Origin: Sphingomonas sp. KR3-1 | GTDB lineage: Bacteria > Pseudomonadota > Alphaproteobacteria > Sphingomonadales > Sphingomonadaceae | Assembly: GCF_040049295.1 (NCBI RefSeq) | Contig: NZ_JBDZDQ010000001.1 | Coordinates: 1,240,001-1,304,000 of the forward strand | Length of the DNA stretch: 64,000 bases | Reading direction: 5' to 3' | In this document: one piece after another, positions 29,777 through 37,745 of the stretch | Layout: each line of letters opens with the position of its first letter | How positions within the stretch are numbered: the first letter of the stretch is position 1 | Program-made: the position numbers and the translations under genes | The notes under the pieces: generated by a model | The model's input: only the letters and a program-made list of their open reading frames with translations | Told to the model about the DNA's origin: nothing | Databases searched by the model: none

Positions 29777-30142
29777 TTACTGGGCCGCTTCGTCGGCGTC
29801 GATCACACCGTTCTTGTTGGCATCGGCGCGGTCGAACTTGGCGAGGTCCTCGGCGGCCAGCTCGGCGGCGCTGACAGTGCCGTCGCCGTCGGTGTCGAGG
29901 CGCTTGAGCCGGCGATCGACCTTGGCCTGGTCCATCGTCTCGCCGCGCTTCTCCGCCGCCTTGGTCATGAACGCCAGCAGCTCGGCCGGGCTCGCCTTGC
30001 CGTTGCCGTCGGCGTCGAGGTTCTTGAACTTCTTGGCCGACGCCGCCTGCGCCTCGGCGCGGGTCTGGCCCGCCTTCTGCGCCATCGCCTGGCCCGAGAT
30101 CAGCAGCGCGCCGGCAACCACGGCAAGTTTCAACATCTTCAT
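29777..30142 (-). CDS. Exported EF-hand calcium-binding protein
   Basis: 121 residues. Signal peptide MKMLKLAVVAGALLISGQAMA, then three EF-hand-type loops: DADGNGKASPAE, DTDGDGTVSAAE and DANKNGVIDADE. AGGAGAG lies seven bases before the ATG. It follows the autotransporter gene by 31 bases on the same strand. A periplasmic calcium-binding or calmodulin-like role is likely; the partner is not known. Confidence 0.9.
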   Translation of the reverse strand: MKMLKLAVVAGALLISGQAMAQKAGQTRAEAQAASAKKFKNLDADGNGKASPAELLAFMTKAAEKRGETMDQAKVDRRLKRLDTDGDGTVSAAELAAEDLAKFDRADANKNGVIDADEAAQ

Positions 30143-30173
30143 GATTCGTCTCTCCTTGGGTCTATGATCTTGA

Positions 30174-33100
30174 TCAGAAACGGAAACCGGCGCTAGCCCG
30201 CGCGCTCACATTCGATCCGCCCTCGCCCGTCTCGCCGCGCAGGCCAAGGCCCAGCACGAAACGGCCGACATTGGTGGAGGCATCGAGCCGTCCCGCCGCT
30301 ACGGTCTTGCCGAACTGCGCGCCGTTCGCGGTGAAGCCGTTGCCGGTATCGACGAACTTGAACCAGCGCACCGCCTCGGGGTCGTCGAGATAGGTGCGCC
30401 CTCCGACATCGCCGGTGAGCGTCACGCCGCCCAGCAGCACGGTGCCGCGCACGCCGTAGCTCGCCAGGCTGGTCGTGGTCCGCGCCTTGCCCGCAACCAG
30501 CGCCGCCGCGCCGCCCCATTCCTGGACACGGTCGAAGGTCGCCGAATTGACGCTCATCCCGGCATAGGGACCAACGCGCGTGCCGCCGCCCAGCTTGGCG
30601 AACCAGGCCAGCTCGCCAAACGCAGTATAGCTGTGCCCGTCGCCGGCTGCGGCCAGCTGGTTGGAGAGCCCGCCGAACGCAACCCGGCGCTCGGTGGAAA
30701 TCGTGTTCGCCGAATAGCCGACACCGCCGGCGAAGCGCAGCCCGCCCAGCGTGTAGCCGAGATAGGCGAAGGCCGAATTGCTCACCAGCTTGCCCTGGCT
30801 CGCCCGCGCATCGAGGCTGATCTTGTTCTTCGCATAGCGATAGGAGACGCCGTAGCGCAGATTGTCGCCGGTCATCTCGATGCCGCCCGAGATCGTCTGG
30901 CGGTCCGATTCGAAGCCGGCCAGCCCGTCCTGCGCGCCTGCCTTGAGCTGGCCGACATCGCCGGCGATCCACGCGGTGCGCTTCTGCCCGCGCGGACCGT
31001 CGATCCGGCCGATCAGCTCGCGGCCGGCGTCATGGCCGTCGCGCGAGGCCACGGTCATGCCCGCGGTGAACACTTCGCCCGAAAGCTGGTCGAAGGCACT
31101 GCGCGCATCCGCCGCGTTGAGCCCGATCACTGCGTCGAACACCCCGCCTGAGCTCGCCTTGCCCACGGCGGCGGCCACCGCGATCTGGTTCGGCGTCTGC
31201 GCGACCGAGGCCAGGCTGACATCGTTGCGCAGCAGGCGCAGCTGCACGGTGCTGGCGTTGTACACCAGGCTCGGCGTCAGGAAGGCGAGGTCGGTCACCA
31301 CGCCGGCGAAGGTGCCGGTCACCGCCGATCCGGTCAGGATCGTATAGCTGGTCAGCGGCAGGAAGTTGGTCGCACCGCCGGTCAGCACCGAGACGGTGCC
31401 GCCATTGATCGTCACCGCGCCGGTCGCGATGATCTGGTCCGAAAGCCCGGTCGGCGAGACCTCGACCATATAGGTCGAGCCCGCCGCGAAGGTCAGGCTG
31501 CCGGCGACGTTGAGCGTGCCGATCGAATTGCCCGGCGCGACGACGCCGCTGACGCTCAGCGAGCCGGTCTTGCCCGATCCGCCCAGCCGCCCGTTCGCGC
31601 CGATCGTCAGCGTGCCCGCCAGCGACCCGTTCACCACCAGCATGCCCTCGTTGATCGTGGTCGAGCCGGTATAGGTGTTGGCGCCGTTCAGCGTCAGCGT
31701 GCCGCTGCCCGCCTTGATCAACCGGCCGGTGCCCGAGAGCACGCCCGAATAGGCAGTGGCGCCGGTGCCGCTGACGGTCAGGATCGCGCTGCCCAGCGCG
31801 ATATTGCCGTCGCCGGCCAGCCCGCCCACGGTGGTGGCGAAGTTCGCCAGGTTCACCGCGCCCGGCGCAGTCACCGTCAGCGTGCCGGTGCCGAACGCAT
31901 TGGCGATGCCCGCGGTCAGCGTGCCGCCGTTCACAAGCGTGCCGCCGCTATAGGTGTTGGCGGCGGAGAGCGTCAGCGTGCCGGTGCCGGTCTTCACCAG
32001 GCTGCCGGTGCCGCTGATCACGCCGGTATAGGCGGTGTTGGTGGTGCCGCCCGCGGTGAGCGCGCCGCTGCCGAGCAGGATCCGTCCCGCACCGGTCAGC
32101 GCTCCGACCACCGCGCGGCTGCCGTTGATGTCGAGCGTCGCGCCGCTCGCCACGTTCAGCGCGCCGCCGCCGGTGATCGTGCCGCCGTCGAGCCTGAGCG
32201 TGCCGGCATTGACCGCGGTCGCGCCGGCATAGCTGTTCGCGCCCGCAAGCGTGAAGGTGCCGCTGCCCGCCTTGGTCAGCCCGCCGCTGCCGCTGATCGC
32301 GCCCGAGAAGCGCGTGTCGCTGTTGCCGCCGCCGGTGGTCAGGCTGCCGCCCGAAAGCGTCACCGCGCCTTCGCCCGCCAGGCTGGCGACCGTCTGCGAG
32401 GCGGCGAGATCGAGCGTCGCGCCTGCCGCCACCGTCACCACCGTGCCCGCCGGCAGCGCCCCGCCGACGCCGGCGCGCAGCGTGCCGCCGGCCACCGTGG
32501 TGGCGCCGGCATAGCTGTTGACGCCGCCCAGGATCAGCGTGCCGCTGTCGAGCTTGTTGATCCCGCCGGTGCCGCCGATCGCGGCGCTGATCGTCGCGCT
32601 CACGCTCGGGTCGACGCGGATATTGGTCTGCGCGTCCGCCAGGCTCAGGCTGCCGGTGCCCGCGGCGATCACATAGCCGTTGGTCATGAACTGCATGCCG
32701 GTCACGCTGATCGCGCCGTCGACCGTCACGGTGCCGGCCGTGCTCTGGAACACGGCGAAGCGCCCGCCCCAGCTGTCGTTCGTGGTGCCGTCCGCGCCGG
32801 TCCAGTTGGTGCGCGTGCTGGTCCAGCTGCCCGAACCGCCGTTGACCGTGCCATTGGCGGTCGTGCCGGCGCCGTCCCAGAACTGAATCTCGGGGACGAT
32901 ATTGTCATAGACCAGGTTGACCTGGCTGCCGACCGAGGTCTGCACGTTGATGTGCGGCGCGTTCGATCCCGCCGGCAGCGTGCCGATCGCCAGGCCATTG
33001 TCGGTGAGCGTGCCGGTATAGTCGATCAGGCGATAGACGCCGACGCCGAAGCCGCCGAGATCGGTGACGTTGAGCGTGCCGTCGAGCACCAGGTTGCCAT

Positions 33101-36100
33101 TGACCTGGATATGGTCGCTCGCGCCCGCCACGTTCGGCGCGCCCAGCCCCATGTCGAGCACCGAGCCAGAGGAGAGGACGAGCCCGCCGGTGGTGATGCT
33201 GCCCGCCGCGGCGCCGCCGGCGGCGAGATGCGCGCCGTCGGCGATCGTCACCACGCCTGCCGCGCTGCCCGTGCCGGTCAGCGTCGCGCCGCCCGCCACG
33301 GTAACCGCGCCGGCGACGCTGCCGTCGAGCTGCAGCGTGCCGCTGCTCACCTGGGTGAGCCCGGCATAGCCGTTGACGCCGCCCAAGATCATCGTGCCGG
33401 TGCCGGTCTTGGTCAGCCCGCCATTGCCGCTGAGCACCCCGCTGAAGCCGTCATTGGCGTTGAGGCCGCCCGTGGTCAGGGTGCCGCCGAGCAGCACATT
33501 GCCCGCGCCGTTCAGCCCGCCGACGGCCTGGTCCGCGCGGATGTCCAGCGTCGCGCCCGATGCGACCGAGACGTTGGTCGTCACCGGCAGCGCGCCGCCG
33601 TTCAGCGCGACCAGCGTGCCGCCCTGGATGTTGGTCGCGCCGGCATAGCTGTTCGCGCCCGCCAGGATCAGCGTGCCCGCGTCGTTCTTGAGCAAACCGC
33701 CGCTGCCGGCGATGTTGGCGCTGATCGTCGCGGTCAGGCCCGGATCGACGCGGATATTGGTCAGCGCGGTATTCGTGGTCAGCGTGCCGCTGCCATGGGC
33801 GATCTCGTAGCCGTCGGTCATGAACTGCGCGCCCGAGAACAGGATCGCGTCGTCCACCGTAACCACGCCGGCCGCGCCCCCGAACACGCCGAACGCGCCG
33901 GCCCAGCCGCTATTGTTGGTCGCCGCCGCGTCGGTCCAGTTGGGGAAGGCATTGGTCCAGCTGCCGCTGCCGCCCTGCGCGACGCCGTCGCCCGAATTGT
34001 CGGTGCCGTCCCAGAACTGGATCGTGGTCGCCGCCGGCGTGCCATAGACCAGGTTCACCTGCGTCGCGACCGAGGTCTGGATCGTCATCAGGCTGCCGTT
34101 CGCCCCCGCGGGCACGCCGCCGATCAGCAGGCCGTTGTCGGTGAGCCCGCCGGTATAGTTGATCAGCCGGTAGACGCCCTCGCCGAAGCCGCCGGCATCG
34201 GCGATGTTCAGCGTGCCGTCGAGCACCAGGTCGCCATTGACCTGGATGCGGTCGCCGGTGCCGGGGGCGGCCAGCTCGTAGTTGAGCACCGATCCGCCCG
34301 ACAGGATCAGCCCGCCGGTGGTCAGCGTGCCGACGCCGCCATTGCCCGGCGCGATCGTCGCGCCCGAGGCGTCGAGCACGCCGTTGATCCGGCCCGCGCC
34401 GCCCAGGCTGGTGCCCGCCGCCATCGTGACATTGCCCGACCAGCGGCCGGAAAGCGCGACGCCGCCGCCATTGACCGCGAGCAGTCCGGTCGCGCTGTTC
34501 TGGCCCGACAGCGTCAGCGTGCCGCTGCCGACCTTGGTGAGACCGCCCATATAGGCGACCACGCCCGAGAAGGTCGTGTCGCCGCCCAGCCCGCCGGTGG
34601 TGAGCGTTGCCCCCGCGGTGCGGCCGGTGTCCACCGTGCCGCTGCCCGAGAGGTTGCCGATCACCTGGTTGTAGCCGATCTGGGTGCTGCTGCCTGCGGT
34701 GTCGACGCCGTTCAGGTCGAGCGTGCCGCCGCTGCCCAGGATCACCGCCGAATTGGCCGAGAAGCTGTTGTCGAGCAGGCCTGTGCGCAGCATGCCGCCG
34801 TTGATCACCGTATCGCCCGAATAGCTGTTCGCCGTGGTCAGCGTCAGGTTGCCGGTGTTGACCAGCTGCAGCCCGCCGGTGCCGCTGATCGCGCCGCTCG
34901 TCTGCAGGTTGCGCGTGCGGTTGTAGATCAGCGTGCCGTTGTTGACGACCGCGCCCGCCACCGAGCCGCCATTGCTGGCGTCGAGATCGTCGAAGCGCAG
35001 CGTCGCGCCCGCCGCGATCGTGGTGCCGTTGCGCGGCGCCTGGCTGTTGACGATGCCCCAGGTGCCGCCCAGCACGTTGAGCGTATCGACGCCGCTGGTG
35101 CTCACCAGCACCTGCGAGCCTGTCCCGGTCAGGTTGAGGATATCGGTCGAGTTGGTGTTGCCCGGCATCGAGATGGTGCCGTTGATCACCGCGCCGGTCT
35201 CGATGGTCAGCGTGTTGACCGTGCCCGCGACCGGGGACCCGCCGAACGCGACCGCATTGCCGCTGGCATTGCTGCCGGTGCCCGCCGAAGTCGTGCTGCC
35301 GGCGGCCAGCGTCACGCTGTTGAGCGTGCTGGTCGCGCTCAGGTTGATGCGGATGCCCTCGCGGGTCAGCGTCGAGGCCGGCAGGCCGCCGTCCGCGCCG
35401 CTGATCGTGCCGCGGTTGATGATCGTGGTGTTGCCCGCACCGATGATTCCATAGACGCCGGTGATGACGCCGGTCACCTCGTTGGTGAGGACCAGCGTGC
35501 CGTTGGCGCGCACGCCCTCGCCCTGCGTGGCGGAGGTCGCGCCGGTGCCGAGGTTGGTGACCACCACCGCGCCGGTGCCGGTGATGCTGCCCGCATTGAC
35601 GATCGTCGAGGCGCCCGAGGTCAGCACGCCCTGGTTGCCGGTGATCGAGCCGCCGGCACGGTTGTTGAGGATCAGGCTCGCGCCCGGAATCGTCATCTCG
35701 ACGCCCTGCGCCGCCTGGCCCAGCCCGGCGGTGTTGGTCGCGCCGGTGCTGATGATCGTGCCCGAATTGTTGATCGTCACCACGCCGGTGTCGGCGGCGG
35801 TCGCGGTGATCTGGATGGCGTCGTTGCCGCCGCGGATCAGGCCGGTGTTGTTGATCGTGATCGTGCGCAGCCAGGCGGCGGGCGGCGTGGCGGTGTCGCC
35901 GGTGCCGCTGATCGCGCGGCCGTTGGTCGCCGAGTTGGGCACACCCTCGATCGTGCCGTCATTGGTGATGACGATGCCGGTGCCGGTGCTGGCGCCGTTG
36001 ATCGTCACCGCGCGGTTGCCCGCGACCTGGATCGTGCCGCCGGCCGCGACCGTCAGCGTGTCGTCGGCGTCCATGTTGGTGTTGCCGGTCTTGGTCGTCC

Positions 36101-36209
36101 CGGCGGCAACGGTGGTGTTCTGCGCATGCGCCACCGTGGGCAGCACCGCGAAGCAGGCCGAGAGGAGCAGGCGCGTGCGCAGGCTGCGGCTACGGATCGA
36201 AAAGGTCAT
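30174..36209 (-). CDS. Large autotransporter with beta-strand passenger repeats
   Basis: 2011 residues. After a signal peptide (LLLSACFAVLPTVAHA) the passenger is built of many autotransporter-associated strand repeats of the type LTKTGTGTLILGGANSYAGATN. Within it a roughly 378-residue module occurs twice (starting near 730 and 1108), each opening with IQFWDG and a Trp-rich block. The C-terminal 270 residues form the translocator barrel, ending ARASAGFRF with terminal Phe. GGAGG seven bases before ATG 36209 sets the start. Probably a surface adhesin or biofilm factor; no protease motif was recognised. Confidence 0.93.
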   Translation of the reverse strand: MTFSIRSRSLRTRLLLSACFAVLPTVAHAQNTTVAAGTTKTGNTNMDADDTLTVAAGGTIQVAGNRAVTINGASTGTGIVITNDGTIEGVPNSATNGRAISGTGDTATPPAAWLRTITINNTGLIRGGNDAIQITATAADTGVVTINNSGTIISTGATNTAGLGQAAQGVEMTIPGASLILNNRAGGSITGNQGVLTSGASTIVNAGSITGTGAVVVTNLGTGATSATQGEGVRANGTLVLTNEVTGVITGVYGIIGAGNTTIINRGTISGADGGLPASTLTREGIRINLSATSTLNSVTLAAGSTTSAGTGSNASGNAVAFGGSPVAGTVNTLTIETGAVINGTISMPGNTNSTDILNLTGTGSQVLVSTSGVDTLNVLGGTWGIVNSQAPRNGTTIAAGATLRFDDLDASNGGSVAGAVVNNGTLIYNRTRNLQTSGAISGTGGLQLVNTGNLTLTTANSYSGDTVINGGMLRTGLLDNSFSANSAVILGSGGTLDLNGVDTAGSSTQIGYNQVIGNLSGSGTVDTGRTAGATLTTGGLGGDTTFSGVVAYMGGLTKVGSGTLTLSGQNSATGLLAVNGGGVALSGRWSGNVTMAAGTSLGGAGRINGVLDASGATIAPGNGGVGTLTTGGLILSGGSVLNYELAAPGTGDRIQVNGDLVLDGTLNIADAGGFGEGVYRLINYTGGLTDNGLLIGGVPAGANGSLMTIQTSVATQVNLVYGTPAATTIQFWDGTDNSGDGVAQGGSGSWTNAFPNWTDAAATNNSGWAGAFGVFGGAAGVVTVDDAILFSGAQFMTDGYEIAHGSGTLTTNTALTNIRVDPGLTATISANIAGSGGLLKNDAGTLILAGANSYAGATNIQGGTLVALNGGALPVTTNVSVASGATLDIRADQAVGGLNGAGNVLLGGTLTTGGLNANDGFSGVLSGNGGLTKTGTGTMILGGVNGYAGLTQVSSGTLQLDGSVAGAVTVAGGATLTGTGSAAGVVTIADGAHLAAGGAAAGSITTGGLVLSSGSVLDMGLGAPNVAGASDHIQVNGNLVLDGTLNVTDLGGFGVGVYRLIDYTGTLTDNGLAIGTLPAGSNAPHINVQTSVGSQVNLVYDNIVPEIQFWDGAGTTANGTVNGGSGSWTSTRTNWTGADGTTNDSWGGRFAVFQSTAGTVTVDGAISVTGMQFMTNGYVIAAGTGSLSLADAQTNIRVDPSVSATISAAIGGTGGINKLDSGTLILGGVNSYAGATTVAGGTLRAGVGGALPAGTVVTVAAGATLDLAASQTVASLAGEGAVTLSGGSLTTGGGNSDTRFSGAISGSGGLTKAGSGTFTLAGANSYAGATAVNAGTLRLDGGTITGGGALNVASGATLDINGSRAVVGALTGAGRILLGSGALTAGGTTNTAYTGVISGTGSLVKTGTGTLTLSAANTYSGGTLVNGGTLTAGIANAFGTGTLTVTAPGAVNLANFATTVGGLAGDGNIALGSAILTVSGTGATAYSGVLSGTGRLIKAGSGTLTLNGANTYTGSTTINEGMLVVNGSLAGTLTIGANGRLGGSGKTGSLSVSGVVAPGNSIGTLNVAGSLTFAAGSTYMVEVSPTGLSDQIIATGAVTINGGTVSVLTGGATNFLPLTSYTILTGSAVTGTFAGVVTDLAFLTPSLVYNASTVQLRLLRNDVSLASVAQTPNQIAVAAAVGKASSGGVFDAVIGLNAADARSAFDQLSGEVFTAGMTVASRDGHDAGRELIGRIDGPRGQKRTAWIAGDVGQLKAGAQDGLAGFESDRQTISGGIEMTGDNLRYGVSYRYAKNKISLDARASQGKLVSNSAFAYLGYTLGGLRFAGGVGYSANTISTERRVAFGGLSNQLAAAGDGHSYTAFGELAWFAKLGGGTRVGPYAGMSVNSATFDRVQEWGGAAALVAGKARTTTSLASYGVRGTVLLGGVTLTGDVGGRTYLDDPEAVRWFKFVDTGNGFTANGAQFGKTVAAGRLDASTNVGRFVLGLGLRGETGEGGSNVSARASAGFRF

Positions 36210-36901
36210 GAATCTTCCTCCCCAAAGGCGGCGCGTCCGGCCGCATTGGCTTCGCCATTTGTCTGGCTGCTTGTGATTTTGGTGGAGCCCGCGCCGCGGC
36301 ACGCGCTCCGCCGCCCCCGGGCGGCGTCGTATCGGCGCTAGGCCGGCGTCCGCATCTTCGCTTGCACTCCCATCGCATCCTCTCTGCAGGTTCCGGCTTT
36401 TCCCGGTCCAGGCGGACCGGTTGCGGAATTGTGGTGGATAAGGCCTGATCCCCGGTCCGGAGTCAATAGAATGGTTAGTCCAGAAATAAGATACTGGTCC
36501 GGTCCAGTTTCAGGCAGTTTTGCAATCCGGAGGTTTGCGCCGGAACCGTAGGCAGCCGGCATCGTCCCGCGCGGCTCGGATCGATGCCCCACAGGCAAGC
36601 CCGCACGGCCCCGCGCAGCAGCGCGCCGCGCGTGGTCAGGCCATTTTCCGACGCTCGGTTCGCGCGCTATCCGGCTGCTAGGGCCCCGACCGCACAGGCG
36701 TCGCATATCTGGCCATGGTCACTCTCTCCCCGCACCGGGCATCTTGTTGTCAGATGTCTTGGTTACCAGTGTCATGCCAATAGTGCGCAGTTTCAGCGCG
36801 GAGTCAAGTATTGGTCAGGCCACATGCGCCGCACAGGCGCGCGCCCATCGCGCCGCGGCCCGCGCGGCGATCCGGGTTCTGCGCCTCGACGGAAAGGCCG
36901 T
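36210..36901. other. 692-base intergenic region with palindromes and an apparent truncated gene start
   Basis: No convincing gene. It holds a perfect CCGGTCC/GGACCGG inverted repeat (36403-36420), an imperfect palindrome ACTGGTCCGGTCCAGT (36493-36508), the perfect TGGT-T-ACCA site (36760-36768) and, on the minus strand, GGAGAG followed by an ATG and only 12 codons (36676-36714). It likely contains the autotransporter promoter and the remains or leader of another unit. Confidence 0.6.
36760..36768. promoter_or_regulatory. Candidate UxuR-like operator
   Basis: TGGTTACCA is a perfect inverted repeat with a one-base centre, close to the TGGT-n-ACCA core of UxuR/ExuR-type operators. It lies between the autotransporter and the UxuR-like regulator. 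Confidence 0.4.
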
Positions 36902-37648
36902 TCAGCTCAGCTGGGCGCTGATCAGGAAGCGGTTGCGGCTTGCCTCGGCCTTGCGGCGCAGCTCGAGGATCTCGCGCTCCTCCGATGCCTTGAGCATCGC
37001 CTCTAGCAGCCGGCTGAAATGCTTGCGCATCGCCGTGCGCGCCGCGACCGAATCGCGCTGCTTGAGCGCTTCGAGCACCGCGGCATGCTCGTCGTGCCGC
37101 GTGTCCTCGTCCTTGTGGCAGACCGAGGCGTGGAGCGCGCAGATCTCGGGGATCTCGGTGCGCATCCGCCACAATGTATTGATCACGAACATGATCGCCT
37201 GGTTGCCCGAGGCGGAGGCGATCGTCAGGTGGAAGGCGCGGTCCGCCTCGGTGGCGGCGGTGCTGCCCTCCTCGGCCTCGGACATCGCGGCGACCAGCGC
37301 CTCCAGCACTTCGATCTGCTCGTCGCTGATCGTCGGCGCCGCCAGCGCCGCGGCTTCGGACTCGAACAGCGAGCGCGCCTCGGTCAGCTCGAACGCGCTC
37401 ACCACCGGCAGCGCGCCGGCGGCCTGCTCGCCCCGGTCGCAGACATAGACGCCCGATCCGGTCTTGATCCGCACCAGCCCCTGCGCCTGCAACGCGATCT
37501 CGGCCTCGCGGATCGTCACCCGGCTCACGCCCAGCCGCTCCGCCATCTCGCGCTCGCCGGGCAACCGCGAGCCGGGAGGGAAAGTGCCCTCCGCGATCAT
37601 CGCCGCGATACGCTCGGCGATATCCTGGAAGAGACGGCGTTCAGCCAT
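36902..37648 (-). CDS. FadR/UxuR-type GntR family regulator of the alginate locus
   Basis: 248 residues. Winged HTH (about 1-75) with LPGEREMAERLGVSRVTIREAEIALQAQG, followed by an FCD domain (about 90-225) with EADRAFHLTIASASGNQ and RHDEHAAVLEALKQRD. GAGGG six bases upstream supports ATG 37648. It lies directly downstream of the alginate-locus TonB receptor on the same strand and resembles uronate-responsive UxuR/ExuR proteins, so control by an alginate breakdown product such as KDG or DEH is expected. That role is inferred from context. Confidence 0.88.
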   Translation of the reverse strand: MAERRLFQDIAERIAAMIAEGTFPPGSRLPGEREMAERLGVSRVTIREAEIALQAQGLVRIKTGSGVYVCDRGEQAAGALPVVSAFELTEARSLFESEAAALAAPTISDEQIEVLEALVAAMSEAEEGSTAATEADRAFHLTIASASGNQAIMFVINTLWRMRTEIPEICALHASVCHKDEDTRHDEHAAVLEALKQRDSVAARTAMRKHFSRLLEAMLKASEEREILELRRKAEASRNRFLISAQLS

Positions 37649-37745
37649 AAAGGGCCCTCGGTTTACTTGGTCTGGTCACCTGCAATGCCCCAGACCGCGC
37701 CTGTTTGGAATAGGCAATTGGTCCGCACCGGCGCCGCCGCCCTGC

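Noticed and set aside
30174..36209. Tandem repeats considered as a CRISPR or satellite array
   Set aside because: The repeats are in frame, degenerate and encode autotransporter strand motifs; there are no identical short repeats with unique spacers.
32952..36341. Very long open frame opposite the autotransporter
   Set aside because: It mirrors the repetitive, GC-rich autotransporter, has no signal, domain or ribosome-binding site, and is Arg/Ala/Gly-rich like other antisense shadows.
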